DNA of 64,000 bases from the NCBI GenBank assembly GCA_021295735.1, contig JAGWBU010000005.1, positions 1 to 64,000 on the forward strand, given 5' to 3'. The DNA is from Candidatus Poribacteria bacterium (GTDB taxonomy: Bacteria > Poribacteria > WGA-4E > WGA-3G). Position numbers and translations under genes: made by a program. The notes under the pieces were generated by a model, which saw only the letters and a program-made list of their open reading frames with translations, had not been told where the DNA came from and ran no database searches. Shown here piece after piece: positions 25,652 to 35,168 of the stretch (the stretch's first letter is position 1; each line of letters begins with the position of its first letter).

Positions 25652-27028
25652 CTATGCTTTCAATTTCAGAGAGATGCGGTACCCTTCTAATCCTGGGTCT
25701 GTATCAACAATTTTCTGCACATCCTCGTTAGAACGGCGTTTTGCGGGAAATTTTTCTACGTTTGCGCATCGGAGCGCTACCCTTGCACCGACTGAGCTTG
25801 CACGTCGAAGGTTTTCCAACTCCACCTTTTCCAATGTGTCATAAGCAGTATGTCCAAAACCGCGTCCAGATGGAACAGAAGTAGGGTCGCCCATGTGACA
25901 TGATGGCACCCCCTCAAGAAAAAACGGAAAATGGTCGGAGTAGGAATGCACCTTCTGTCCTACAGGCATATCTGCATGCATCTGTTGCTGTGCTGTTTGA
26001 AAGAACGGTACCAACGTATCCCATTGATGCAAAACAATCCCTTTTCGACTTGTGCCGCCGGCTGCGTCCATATTCAACATGAACCGAATGTTATCTAACT
26101 GGTTTGCATGTACTTCAACATAGCGAAATGCGCCGGTAAGCCCAATTTCCTCCGTTCCGAAAGCGATAAATCGGATGGTACGTTTTAGCATATCCGATGT
26201 GTAGGTTGCTAACACACGCGCCGCTTCTATAACGGAAACCATACCTGAGGCGGGGTCATGCGCACCTTGCGAAATGTCGTGTCCATCGTAATGGCATCCC
26301 AGAACAATCATCTCTTCAGGAATTTCTTTCCCAGGTAAGTCAGCGACTACGTTCCATGAGGTGCGAGGCTCGTTAATGTCTGTCGTTTGCAGACGCATTG
26401 TCACCTTTCCATAACGATCAATACATCGTGTCAGAAAATCGCCATCTTCCTTACAAACAGAGATACCAGGAATAGGTGCGGGTCTGTTATTTTGAAGGCT
26501 ACCGGTTTCTGGTCCAACGCCAGGGTGTTCACTCACAAAAATGAAAGCACTTGCCCCACCGAGAAATGCACGTTCATACTTTTCTTTCCGATGTACCCAC
26601 CTACCAAGGTCTCTCGGTGATGAACTTTTCGCCATCACGAGTTTACCACGGGCTGTTTCACCAAGTCCACTGTATTCAGGAGGACTTCCATGTCCGACAG
26701 AAACGAGTTCACCTGTAATATCACCCGCCGGACAGTAAGGTAGCGAAATGCAGTGCAAAGTCCGTTCAATAGGTTCTGTGATTGTGAGCGTAGCTGCACC
26801 GCGTGTCCAACCTGCGTAGGGATATTCCTCCAATCTAACGTTTGTGAGACCGTAGCGAGTAAATGTTTCAGAGATAAAAGTAGCAGCCTTGTATTCTTCG
26901 GGGGTTCCTGCAAAGCGGGATCCGAAGTCATCACATAAAACCGTCAAATTCTCCATAGCCTCGCGGCTTGTATAAATGTCACCGACCATCTGCTGGTCAA
27001 TGTTTAGGTAAGGATTTTTGTTTTTCAT
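25652..27028 (-). CDS. M28 family metallopeptidase
   Basis: A 458-residue zinc aminopeptidase-like protein read from the ATG at 27028, because GGAG stands just before it; the upstream TTG at 27037 lacks one. Zinc ligands of the M28 family are visible: H246 (GCHYDGHD), D258 (GAHDPASG), E293/E294 (FGTEE), D321 (LNMDAAGG) and H393 (GHTAYDT). A PA-like insert separates the N-terminal segment from the catalytic core at about residues 105-210. There is no signal peptide, so it may be cytoplasmic or exported by another route. Family members release N-terminal residues or act as carboxypeptidases; the substrate is not predictable. Confidence 0.85.
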   Translation of the reverse strand: MKNKNPYLNIDQQMVGDIYTSREAMENLTVLCDDFGSRFAGTPEEYKAATFISETFTRYGLTNVRLEEYPYAGWTRGAATLTITEPIERTLHCISLPYCPAGDITGELVSVGHGSPPEYSGLGETARGKLVMAKSSSPRDLGRWVHRKEKYERAFLGGASAFIFVSEHPGVGPETGSLQNNRPAPIPGISVCKEDGDFLTRCIDRYGKVTMRLQTTDINEPRTSWNVVADLPGKEIPEEMIVLGCHYDGHDISQGAHDPASGMVSVIEAARVLATYTSDMLKRTIRFIAFGTEEIGLTGAFRYVEVHANQLDNIRFMLNMDAAGGTSRKGIVLHQWDTLVPFFQTAQQQMHADMPVGQKVHSYSDHFPFFLEGVPSCHMGDPTSVPSGRGFGHTAYDTLEKVELENLRRASSVGARVALRCANVEKFPAKRRSNEDVQKIVDTDPGLEGYRISLKLKA

Positions 27029-27079
27029 ATTCTCCAAATAAGCAGTTTCTATTGTTGTGTAAGTAACGTGAACAAAGTT

Positions 27080-28051
27080 TTACACCGAAGGTCCAGCAGA
27101 GCGGGGTTCAGTTCTGGCATCTTCCTGAAAATTAATAAGCTTTTCTAAATCAATATCATCATCGGAAGCAGTGACAAGCACTTCGGGTGGCGATAATGTT
27201 TTCATCCGCGCAACTGCAATTTTCTTTAGCTGCCACGGATTCAAAATCTGAATCTGTCCGCGCCGTGTATCAATGACATTATGTTGTTTAAACGTTTTTA
27301 ATAATGTCTCAGTTGTTTCCGTTGAACTGCCAATTAGTCTTGAGATACGCCTAATTGGTAGACGAGGCACGAACACAACACCGTTTCTATCTGGGGTCAA
27401 AGCAAGATTCTGTAATAGCAGTGCAAGACAAGAAGATGCGCTTCGGAACATAATATTTCTGAATGCATTGGCACGTTTACAATCTGGAGCAGCGGATGTT
27501 TTCAATATGCTGCGTGAATTAAGTTGTTCCTCTTGTTTCTTATTCCTATTATATCTCAAAAATGGATTAGTGGATGCTCCAAACACATTAGAGAAACCTA
27601 GCTGCCTCCTACGAGGTAGTGGTAGTGCTAAATGCGGTTTCCGTTTAAGAAAAAACGAAAAATCACGAATTGTCGCTGTGCCGAGCCAAACTTCAGTCAG
27701 AGTTTCCGCGAAGGTCGTTCGATTTTCATTCAAAACCCCTTCATCTGAGATTACTCCAAATATCTCGCCCGGTTCCAGCACATCTTTTGTTTCTGGGTCT
27801 TGCTTTTCATTGGAGTCTGAATTCTTAGAACGCTTTTCAACTTTCTCAGAATCAGCATCTGATAGATTTTCGGAAATTTTAACGCGCCCTTCTTTAATTA
27901 GATAAACACCTTCTTCGCGAATTCGCTCCTCGTGTTTTAGGTTTTTGAATGTGACTATCTGTGCTAACACGCGGGCATCTTCTTCGGAGAGGTCTCGGAA
28001 AACATGTATCTGTTTGACGTACCAGAAATGTTCTGTAACAAGATTTTTCAT
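27080..28051 (-). CDS. Crp/Fnr-like transcriptional regulator with interrupted cNMP domain
   Basis: A 323-residue protein. The N-terminal cNMP-binding-like fold starts VFRDLSEEDARVLAQI and continues YLIKEGRVKI, but is interrupted near residues 63-88 by a Lys/Glu/Asp/Ser-rich insert before LEPGEIFGVI. The classical RXSA-type phosphate-binding cassette is not recognisable. The C-terminal winged helix (RISRLIGSSTETTETLLKTF, then a GQIQIL wing) resembles Crp-family DNA-binding domains. It sits 37 bases after the glycosyltransferase gene in the seven-gene run and could control it. The ligand may not be a cyclic nucleotide. Confidence 0.65.
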   Translation of the reverse strand: MKNLVTEHFWYVKQIHVFRDLSEEDARVLAQIVTFKNLKHEERIREEGVYLIKEGRVKISENLSDADSEKVEKRSKNSDSNEKQDPETKDVLEPGEIFGVISDEGVLNENRTTFAETLTEVWLGTATIRDFSFFLKRKPHLALPLPRRRQLGFSNVFGASTNPFLRYNRNKKQEEQLNSRSILKTSAAPDCKRANAFRNIMFRSASSCLALLLQNLALTPDRNGVVFVPRLPIRRISRLIGSSTETTETLLKTFKQHNVIDTRRGQIQILNPWQLKKIAVARMKTLSPPEVLVTASDDDIDLEKLINFQEDARTEPRSAGPSV

Positions 28052-28088
28052 GCTTTACCTACAACAGAACGCCCGCCCTCGGAAGAAA

Positions 28089-28763
28089 TCAACGTAGAAT
28101 TGTATACCGAAAGAGTGTTGTCAGTATCTTGGCACCAGCTCGGATACTTCCGATGAAGGTACCACTAATTTTTGATGTGCCGATACGTTTACGATAACTG
28201 ACTGGCACCTCACGGACATTCATCCCCATTTTGGCTGCTTTGAGTTGCATCTCTATTGTCCATCCGAAGTTTTTATCCTGCATGCCTAATGCCTGGAGTT
28301 GTTCGTAACGGATAGCACGAAAGGGTCCTAAATCGGTATACTGGACGCCGAAAAAGATTCGCATTAAAAAGGTTGCAAGTTTGTTCCCGAATTGTGCCTG
28401 CGGTAGCAACGCGCCCTTTTCACTTGGCACACGTGTGCCGACAACAAACTCCGCGAGCCCCTCTTGGATCGGTTGCACAAGCGATGGCATCTCCGTTGGA
28501 TCATCGCTATAATCACCATCTAAAAAAACTATGATGTCCGCTACTTGAACAGCAGCGATTCCTGCAAGACATGCACTACCATAGCCTCTTCGCGGCTCAG
28601 TCACGACTTTTGCACCGTGTTGACGCGCTATTTCTACTGTCCGGTCGGTGCATCCATTGTCTACAACGATTATTTCTTGAACTAACGATTTTGGAATATC
28701 GTTGATGACATTTGCAATCGCGCCTTCTTCATTTAAAACAGGAATGATGACCGAAACTTTCAA
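28089..28763 (-). CDS. GT2 family glycosyltransferase, DPM1-like
   Basis: A soluble glycosyltransferase of about 224 residues. SVIIPVLNEEGAI opens the GT-A domain, DNGCTDRT follows, and the catalytic metal motif is DGDYSDD. C-terminal PVSYRKRIGTSKISGT is typical of polyprenyl-phosphate hexose synthases. There is no ATG: TTG at 28763 is preferred because GGAG lies nine bases before it; TTG at 28778 is the alternative. It lies between the MoxR and Crp-like genes with gaps of about 40 bases. It is a paralogue of the enzyme at 2.7-3.4 kb. Confidence 0.8.
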   Translation of the reverse strand: MKVSVIIPVLNEEGAIANVINDIPKSLVQEIIVVDNGCTDRTVEIARQHGAKVVTEPRRGYGSACLAGIAAVQVADIIVFLDGDYSDDPTEMPSLVQPIQEGLAEFVVGTRVPSEKGALLPQAQFGNKLATFLMRIFFGVQYTDLGPFRAIRYEQLQALGMQDKNFGWTIEMQLKAAKMGMNVREVPVSYRKRIGTSKISGTFIGSIRAGAKILTTLFRYTILR

Positions 28764-28821
28764 GATTTTGCGCTCCAAAGATGGGAACGGAGATAATTTA
28801 AGGGGTCCTTAGCGCAGAGAA

Positions 28822-29829
28822 TTACATTTTGGCAGCAGGTTCTTGTACTGTTTCAAGGAGGCGTTCAATAACTATATCGGTATCAACCCCTTCAGCCTCA
28901 GCATGAAAGTTTGTCAGCACGCGATGTCGTAGCACTGCCGGCGCTACTGCTTTAACATCTTCACACGAAGCGTTGTAACGTCCTCTGAGAATAGCTCTGG
29001 CTTTCGCACCTAATATCAGATACTGACCTGCACGCGGACCTGCCCCCCATCGCACCCACTGTTGAATAAAGTCAGGTGCATCCTTTTCTTTAGGACGGGT
29101 TGCCCGAGCCAGTTTTACGGCGTATTGTACAACGTTATCTGCTGCAGGCACTCTGCGAACGATTTGGTGCAACGCAACAATGGCTTCACCTGAAAGTGCT
29201 GTATCTAATTCTGGTTCTTCGGCGCCTGTTGTCGCAGAAATGATATTAACTTCCTCTTCCTCTGCTGGATAGTCTATAACGATTTTGAACATGAACCTGT
29301 CAAGCTGTGCTTCTGGCAACGGGTATGTGCCTTCCTGCTCAATTGGATTCTGTGTAGCAAGCACAAAGAAGGGTTCAGTCAATTCGTATTCGTTACCACC
29401 AGCAGTAACATGGTATTCCTGCATTGCTTCCAGAAGCGCAGCTTGTGTCTTCGGCGGCGTTCGGTTAATCTCATCGGCAAGAAGGATATTCGCGAAGATA
29501 GGCCCTTGAATGAACCGAATCGTCCTATGTCCTGTAGTGCGATCCTCCTCAAGCACATCGGTACCGATAATATCAGCGGGCATCAAATCAGGTGTGAACT
29601 GAATTCGTTTAAATTTGAGATTGAGGATCTCAGCGAGTGTTTTGATCATCAACGTTTTCGCTAATCCCGGCACACCTTCGACAAGGCAATGCCCACCGGC
29701 AAAGAGTGCCATCAACATCTGATTGATCACTTCCTCCTGGCCGATAATAACTTTTTTCAACTGCTCCACAATTGATTCTTGGCTTTTCATTAACTCTTCA
29801 ATAGCTTGGACTTCTTCAGTTGCTGGCAT
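28822..29829 (-). CDS. MoxR family AAA+ ATPase
   Basis: A 335-residue AAA+ ATPase. Walker A is GVPGLAKT (52-59) and Walker B LLADE (116-120). [17 protein letters not shown] and the sensor-1 segment [22 protein letters not shown] are textbook MoxR. MoxR proteins act as chaperones that mature or insert metal cofactors or remodel envelope complexes, usually with VWA/DUF58 and transglutaminase partners. Here a DUF3857/transglutaminase protein is encoded 77 bases upstream, but no DUF58 or VWA gene is seen. AAGGAG precedes the ATG. Confidence 0.9.
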   Translation of the reverse strand: MPATEEVQAIEELMKSQESIVEQLKKVIIGQEEVINQMLMALFAGGHCLVEGVPGLAKTLMIKTLAEILNLKFKRIQFTPDLMPADIIGTDVLEEDRTTGHRTIRFIQGPIFANILLADEINRTPPKTQAALLEAMQEYHVTAGGNEYELTEPFFVLATQNPIEQEGTYPLPEAQLDRFMFKIVIDYPAEEEEVNIISATTGAEEPELDTALSGEAIVALHQIVRRVPAADNVVQYAVKLARATRPKEKDAPDFIQQWVRWGAGPRAGQYLILGAKARAILRGRYNASCEDVKAVAPAVLRHRVLTNFHAEAEGVDTDIVIERLLETVQEPAAKM

Positions 29830-29906
29830 CTACTCACTCCTTATATGGATGATAAAGTTGGAAAATATAATATCAACGCCTTCTATTATGGAAAGTGCGC
29901 TGCCTT

Positions 29907-32831
29907 CTACGGTTTTTGAGTTAAGATAAATCGTTTTGTGCTTTGGCTTGAAGCAATTCTAATAACATTCGTGAGATTAGAGATTTTGGTGGCTTCCACC
30001 TTTGGCGCGTGGAAACGAATTCTCTGTCTCATCTCTGCTTTCTGTCCAGATTTTGTATAATCCAAGTGGATTTCAGCGACATCTGTTTGGAGTTTTTGTG
30101 GCTCCGGTATCATCTCTATGACAAATGGTGCCTCCGCATCAACAGTGATTTGGTCTTCAAAAGTAAGTGCCTTCCCAAGAACAGCCGGATGGTCGCGTTC
30201 CTCGTCTCTTAACAATTCGGCATACGGATGTTCAGCAACAGGCAGTTCCAAAATGAATTGGTCGCCCATTTTGTATAGGTATTCCTTACATGACCACGTT
30301 AGGTTAATTTTTAATTCAGGTCCCAGTTGTTTTGTTTCCGAAATTTCAAAATGTTCCACTTTGGCACGTTCGTCCAATTCTAAAGTACTACGAAGAAATC
30401 GGATTCGTTCTTCACGATGGTCAACACCTAAAAGCCTCGCTCGCAATCTTGCGTTGAAATCTCCAGAAACCCGCAGTTCCTGCGTAACCTCTACACTCAA
30501 ATCCTTTTTGACTTTGACATGAATTGCAGTCCGCCTCACATTTGAATCTGCTGGGAGCGCAGGACTCTTTTGAAAAGCATAAAGGAGGCTTTTCACTTTT
30601 TCTCCGTCAAGTTTTTCCTGATCCTGGATAGATGTGTCTGCGGCATCTACACTAATTCCGTCCTTTGTTGGTGCATCGGTATTAATAATCAGGGTCCATC
30701 GATTTTGGTCACTGGCAGGAAAATCGCCAAAAGCACATGTTTGGGCGGTCGGGTCAAGCCATATTAAATCGTTATCTTTCCCGCCATCTACTGCAAGAAT
30801 CATGTGATTAAAATATGCAAGCGATGGAACTTCTGGGACAATTTCACTCGCCTTGCCAGCGGAGATAAGAACCGGGTAAGAATCAATTCCAGCGACACGC
30901 AGCATCGTTGAAAGTAGCGTTGATTTGCCTTTACAATCTCCCCATTCACCCTCTAATACTTTGGCGGCAGGATACGGTTTGATACCCCATATCCCACGCT
31001 CATCTCCCGCGTACTTGATGGTTGTCGCAACAAATTCATAGAGCCTCTTGATTTTTTCCTGACGTGACAATGCCCCGGTGAGTATCTCTTTCGTTTTTTC
31101 CTCAATTTCCTTCGTAATTCTATCCTGTTCACGAATTAATGTCGCGTACCACGTGATCAATTTATCCCATGAATCAATTGAGGAGAGGCTAATGTTATAA
31201 GCAAAATCCGAAACAGCAGGCATCAAAGGTTCGCGACGTAAGGCTGGCACATCTTTCGTTTCAAATGTATAGGTGCGACTATAGTTGTTTTCAGTGACAG
31301 TTGGCTCGATTGAAGGCCCATCTACTTGGTAAAATAGCGGTTTTTTCTTCGGAATATGTGTCGTAAGACGGTAATATTGGACAGGCACATCAACCTGAAA
31401 ATAGACTTGCCGCCAAAATTCGCCCTTCATGGCACTTCGCGGGTTTCTGGTAGAATAGGCGTAGTCAATGATACAACCGTCGGATATCTTCGGTAATTCA
31501 AAATACATCAAACGGGTATTAACGTTCAGTCCTGCTTCAGCAGCAGCAGCTGGTGTAATCCCGCGAACGATTTTACGTTCCTCCAATTCCCCTTGAGTAC
31601 CATCAGGTTTAAGTGTTCGCGCATGATGGATAGTAACATCATCCGCATCCTGTGTATAAGGAATCCGAATTTCACCGAAATGATACCCATCTTCATTGAA
31701 TATTTTGACGACTCGTCGTGTAGAATAAACACGCCTGCCATCCTCATCAATGTCATGTACTTCTGCTTCCCACAGCACAACAGCACTGTCCTCAAGGTTT
31801 CCTGGTTCGGCAAGAGCGTTTTCAATGCTCTTTTGTATAGCTTGTTCGTCTGCCTCGCTAATAAAATTATACGGCAGTGACGATTTCCCTTTCATTTCTA
31901 CCTGTTCTTTTTCCTCTTCCTCTGGAGGGTCCTCGCCATGGACATGACCATTGTCCTGTGTATGCGGAGCCAGTGATTCGTCTTGTTCTTCTTGCGGGTT
32001 TTCTACAGCACTTTGCTCTTTTGGCGGTAGAGGTGTGCGCCGTGTTCCTAAAAATGTCTTATCAGTGAGTGTTCCTTCACCATTTGCTTCTAAATCCTTA
32101 CGCGAGGCACGACCATCACCGTTATCATCAAGATGAGGATGTTCTGCTTGCATTGCGCCATCTTGTGCATACCATTCGTCAACGCGAGTTTGCATCCAGA
32201 GAAATGCCTCTAAAAGTGATATTGCTCCATCGTCGTTTGTATCTGCAGATGATTCAGAGAAGGCATCAACAAAGATATCACCGAAACCAGCTTGAGAGGC
32301 ATAACCTTCACGTGAAGAACTTGATGTAATAATTATGCGTCCTGATTTGCTGATTTTTTGGACTATCCCTGCACTATATGGAAACCCAAAGACGAGTAGC
32401 TGCTGTTCAGCGCGAATGCTGTTGATACTGTCAGTATATTCTTGTTGGCTGATATCGCGTCCTGGTAAATTAAATTTTATACCGGATGGGCTGCGCGTTG
32501 CGTGTCCAATCATGAAGAGGATAAACCTGTCTGATGGTTGAACCTTTTCAGCAAGCTGGGCAAATGCCTCTAAAACCGGTTCTCGCTTTACCTCACCCGT
32601 GACGAGACCCGGGAGCGTGCCTTCATCCTCAAAAAGGAAGGTAATCTGCTCTGGGGCAAATCCGTATTCTTGTGTAAGCAACTGGTGGAATCGTGAAGTC
32701 GCACTCCAAAATTGGTCATAGTAGGATTTCTCACCGCCAACGCCACCGAGAATTAGAACATAATCTGTTGCAAAAACTGTTGTGGAAACCGATAGAAAAA
32801 CAGCAAGGATTGCTATGATAATTCGACGCAT
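29907..32831 (-). CDS. pseudo-caspase/EF-hand/DUF3857/transglutaminase fusion protein
   Basis: A 974-residue exported protein with a signal peptide (about 1-21). Residues about 22-190 look like a caspase/legumain-type fold: DYVLILGG, then the His site IGHATRS (H110), then LLVFGFPYSAG, which stands where caspases have DSCxSG, so the catalytic Cys appears replaced (P151). Two EF-hand-like loops follow, DTNDDGAISLLE (197-208) and DDNGDGRASRKD (235-246), then an acidic linker. DUF3857 spans about 350-560. A transglutaminase domain keeps C633, H676 and D693 (GDCKGKS, FNHM, LDPT). It is the first gene of the seven-gene run, so the linked ATPase MoxR is a likely partner. Pseudo-caspase assignment is by motif alignment only. 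Confidence 0.7.
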   Translation of the reverse strand: MRRIIIAILAVFLSVSTTVFATDYVLILGGVGGEKSYYDQFWSATSRFHQLLTQEYGFAPEQITFLFEDEGTLPGLVTGEVKREPVLEAFAQLAEKVQPSDRFILFMIGHATRSPSGIKFNLPGRDISQQEYTDSINSIRAEQQLLVFGFPYSAGIVQKISKSGRIIITSSSSREGYASQAGFGDIFVDAFSESSADTNDDGAISLLEAFLWMQTRVDEWYAQDGAMQAEHPHLDDNGDGRASRKDLEANGEGTLTDKTFLGTRRTPLPPKEQSAVENPQEEQDESLAPHTQDNGHVHGEDPPEEEEKEQVEMKGKSSLPYNFISEADEQAIQKSIENALAEPGNLEDSAVVLWEAEVHDIDEDGRRVYSTRRVVKIFNEDGYHFGEIRIPYTQDADDVTIHHARTLKPDGTQGELEERKIVRGITPAAAAEAGLNVNTRLMYFELPKISDGCIIDYAYSTRNPRSAMKGEFWRQVYFQVDVPVQYYRLTTHIPKKKPLFYQVDGPSIEPTVTENNYSRTYTFETKDVPALRREPLMPAVSDFAYNISLSSIDSWDKLITWYATLIREQDRITKEIEEKTKEILTGALSRQEKIKRLYEFVATTIKYAGDERGIWGIKPYPAAKVLEGEWGDCKGKSTLLSTMLRVAGIDSYPVLISAGKASEIVPEVPSLAYFNHMILAVDGGKDNDLIWLDPTAQTCAFGDFPASDQNRWTLIINTDAPTKDGISVDAADTSIQDQEKLDGEKVKSLLYAFQKSPALPADSNVRRTAIHVKVKKDLSVEVTQELRVSGDFNARLRARLLGVDHREERIRFLRSTLELDERAKVEHFEISETKQLGPELKINLTWSCKEYLYKMGDQFILELPVAEHPYAELLRDEERDHPAVLGKALTFEDQITVDAEAPFVIEMIPEPQKLQTDVAEIHLDYTKSGQKAEMRQRIRFHAPKVEATKISNLTNVIRIASSQSTKRFILTQKP

Positions 32832-32894
32832 TTTTTATTTCTCCGTTTTAGCATAGTGTGTATTGGTAAAAATATAATTCTACATTATTGACAA

Positions 32895-32923
32895 CGCGCT
32901 TACAAAGCACGCTTATCAGTGAA
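32895..32923. repeat. dispersed CGCGCTTACAAAG-type repeat, copy 1
   Basis: A GC-rich motif beginning CGCGCTTACAAAG and ending GCTTATCAGT. It occurs inverted with only three differences over 28 bases at 58526-58553 and in a related form at 37191-37217. All three lie in short intergenic gaps. Confidence 0.55.
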
Positions 32924-32940
32924 ATGAAGTTAATTTGCAA

Positions 32941-33408
32941 TTACAAATTGAAATCGCCGCTTGCGCCACCGGTTTTCTTGACTAACCTTATTTCTGATAT
33001 ACACATTTCTCGGTCAACGGCTTTACACATATCGTAAACGGTCAAACCAGCAACGGATACGGCAGTGAGTGCTTCCATCTCCACACCTGTTCGTCCGACG
33101 GTTTGCACCTCTGCTTCAATCGCTATCTTGTCTTCAACAATCACTACATCCACACGAATAGAGGTAAGATTAAGAGGATGACACAACGGAATGAGTTCAC
33201 TCGTCCGTTTTGCTGCCATATAACCTGCGAGTCGGGCGACTTCCAAAACATTACCCTTCTTCATCTGCTGTTCAGAGATGCGGTGGAGCGTTTCAGGTTG
33301 AGCCGTCACATGTCCTTTGGCAATAGCGATGCGCAACGTTTCCGGTTTCTCCCCAACATCAACCATCCGAGTATTGCCTTTTTCATCAAAGTGTGTTAGT
33401 TTGTTCAT
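32941..33408 (-). CDS. moaC: cyclic pyranopterin monophosphate synthase MoaC
   Basis: A 155-residue protein with the MoaC signature set: [17 protein letters not shown] start, [16 protein letters not shown] (64-79, H77), GVEMEAL (108-114), DMCKA (126-130) and KTGGASG (145-151). It makes cPMP, the first stable intermediate of molybdenum cofactor. The usual KxGGKSG has Ala instead of the second Lys, a change worth checking. No other Moco genes are in the window. It lies 21 bases after the FGGY kinase gene on the same strand. Weak ribosome site. Confidence 0.92.
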   Translation of the reverse strand: MNKLTHFDEKGNTRMVDVGEKPETLRIAIAKGHVTAQPETLHRISEQQMKKGNVLEVARLAGYMAAKRTSELIPLCHPLNLTSIRVDVVIVEDKIAIEAEVQTVGRTGVEMEALTAVSVAGLTVYDMCKAVDREMCISEIRLVKKTGGASGDFNL

Positions 33409-33429
33409 CGTTCAACTTACTGTTTGCTA

Positions 33430-35085
33430 CTATAACGGGTTCTCTATAATTTCTTTCATTTCCATCATAATTTCTTCATAGGTCTGGCGGAATCGTTGGA
33501 GATAATTCCCGTTTCCGTGATACGCTTCAACATCACTCGGATTGGGTTGAATAAGTTCACCGCGTTTTAGGACAGCAGCACTAAATGCCTCCACATCAAA
33601 CGGTTCATCTATATGATCACAATGTGCTTTCACACCTGCTACAGCAGCACCGAGCGCAGCACCTCCTTTTTGGACGGGGACGACAGGTCTGTTCCAAATT
33701 CCTGCGACGCGCCGCATAATTTGCGGACTCCCAGTCGCGCCTCCTGTAACATATAAAGGGTCTTGTGATGGTTTTGTAAAAACCTTGGAATAAACATAAA
33801 CAGCTGCAAGGCTTGTCTCAATTATACCCGTATAATCCTTCGCTAAATTTGGAGTTTCCGATTCTGCTAAGCGTACAAAGTCAAAGGCATCAGAAACAGG
33901 AAAAGATTCCGTTTTTGGTTGCCAAAATGTCATGAACTGTCCGGGTGAAACGTTTCGCAAAGCTGCTTCCGCCGGTTCATATTCCTCTTTTGCAAGTCCA
34001 TAGTGATTTCTAACAGCATCCCACACCATAGCACCATTGGTGCGGCACCCGAACATAAACGGACGACCAATGCCGTCATACATAGCGTTTGCAAAACCTT
34101 CTGGGTCAAGTGTGTCTCCATCTGTTGAGACCATATTGACAAAACTTGTGCCGAGACTGAGGAGATCTCCTGCAACAGGAACCTTCGCCTGCGGATTGTC
34201 CCCTGACCCTGCTATGATTGAACACGTTTCAGAAAATCCATACCTTTCCACAAAATACGTCGCGATATTCCCTACAACAGAATCTGGCGGGGCAAGTTCT
34301 GGCAATTTACTCAGTAATTCTTCTGGACCACCGGGTAAGCCTTGTGCCGTTGCTGCTATCAGCTCGTTATCCCACATCTTGTTCCGGTAATTCATAAGCG
34401 ACATGCCACATCCGTTACCAATATCAATCGGCACTAATGGATTTGCCGACAGCACTGCGGGGATAAAACTGCTAATGAGTTGGATTTTTTCTGTCGTCGC
34501 GTAGGCGCGTGATGATTGTTCTGCCACACGGCGGAGCACGGCACCCGTGAACCGAAGCGGTGCATCTGAGCCAGAACGTTCAATCATCTCTGTTTTCCCA
34601 CCAACGGCTTCTCGCACATGATTTGTCTGCACAACTGTATTGGCAGTCATCCAAATTGGTGCAGTGGAATACGAGAAGACACCTGCTAAAAGCGTGTTTA
34701 AATCTAATCTACTACTTTCTGTCCTTTGTAGATTGGAGAATATAATCGCAGCGTTTCGGTTCAGATAAACATGCCCGTGCTGTTGTCCCGATGTGTTGAT
34801 AGCAACGATATTCTCTAATGCAACACCTGCCTCGCACATGTCAGCGAACATTGCATTGAGTGACGCAAGGAACATCAACGGTGGTTGTTCTGCTTCACCT
34901 TCAGACTTCGGTGGTAAGATATAGTCCTCTCCGATACCGAAGCAGTTGGTACGTTTATCAGCGCGATAGTCAATTGCGTGTTCAAAATACTTCTCTGCTG
35001 TGTCTATATCAATAACGATTGCCGATAAACTCTGTGTGCTTGAGTCTAAGCCGAGTGCGAGACGTTGATTTTTATGTTTAGTCAC
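33430..35085 (-). CDS. FGGY family carbohydrate kinase (xylulokinase-like)
   Basis: A 551-residue sugar kinase of the actin/hexokinase fold. GLDSSTQSL (12-20) is the first phosphate loop; SLGTSFVNMVS and VTGGATGSP are the second phosphate and adenosine loops; the C-terminal GGAALGAAVAGV closes the site. These fit FGGY kinases close to xylulokinase; the exact sugar is uncertain. The start is a GTG with AGAGGAAA eight bases ahead. It may be co-transcribed with moaC, although the functions are unrelated. No transporter or isomerase for its sugar lies next to it. Confidence 0.8.
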   Translation of the reverse strand: MTKHKNQRLALGLDSSTQSLSAIVIDIDTAEKYFEHAIDYRADKRTNCFGIGEDYILPPKSEGEAEQPPLMFLASLNAMFADMCEAGVALENIVAINTSGQQHGHVYLNRNAAIIFSNLQRTESSRLDLNTLLAGVFSYSTAPIWMTANTVVQTNHVREAVGGKTEMIERSGSDAPLRFTGAVLRRVAEQSSRAYATTEKIQLISSFIPAVLSANPLVPIDIGNGCGMSLMNYRNKMWDNELIAATAQGLPGGPEELLSKLPELAPPDSVVGNIATYFVERYGFSETCSIIAGSGDNPQAKVPVAGDLLSLGTSFVNMVSTDGDTLDPEGFANAMYDGIGRPFMFGCRTNGAMVWDAVRNHYGLAKEEYEPAEAALRNVSPGQFMTFWQPKTESFPVSDAFDFVRLAESETPNLAKDYTGIIETSLAAVYVYSKVFTKPSQDPLYVTGGATGSPQIMRRVAGIWNRPVVPVQKGGAALGAAVAGVKAHCDHIDEPFDVEAFSAAVLKRGELIQPNPSDVEAYHGNGNYLQRFRQTYEEIMMEMKEIIENPL

Positions 35086-35168
35086 TGAAACAATTTCCTC
35101 TCAATTCTGGTTGATATGGATATCTGCAGTCTATGTCAACTATCCAGTTCAATCGTCTCCGTAACCTA

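Noticed and set aside
27273-27905. 210-residue plus-strand ORF opposite the Crp-like gene
   Set aside because: Antisense shadow with Ser/Arg-rich composition; the minus frame has a recognisable winged helix.
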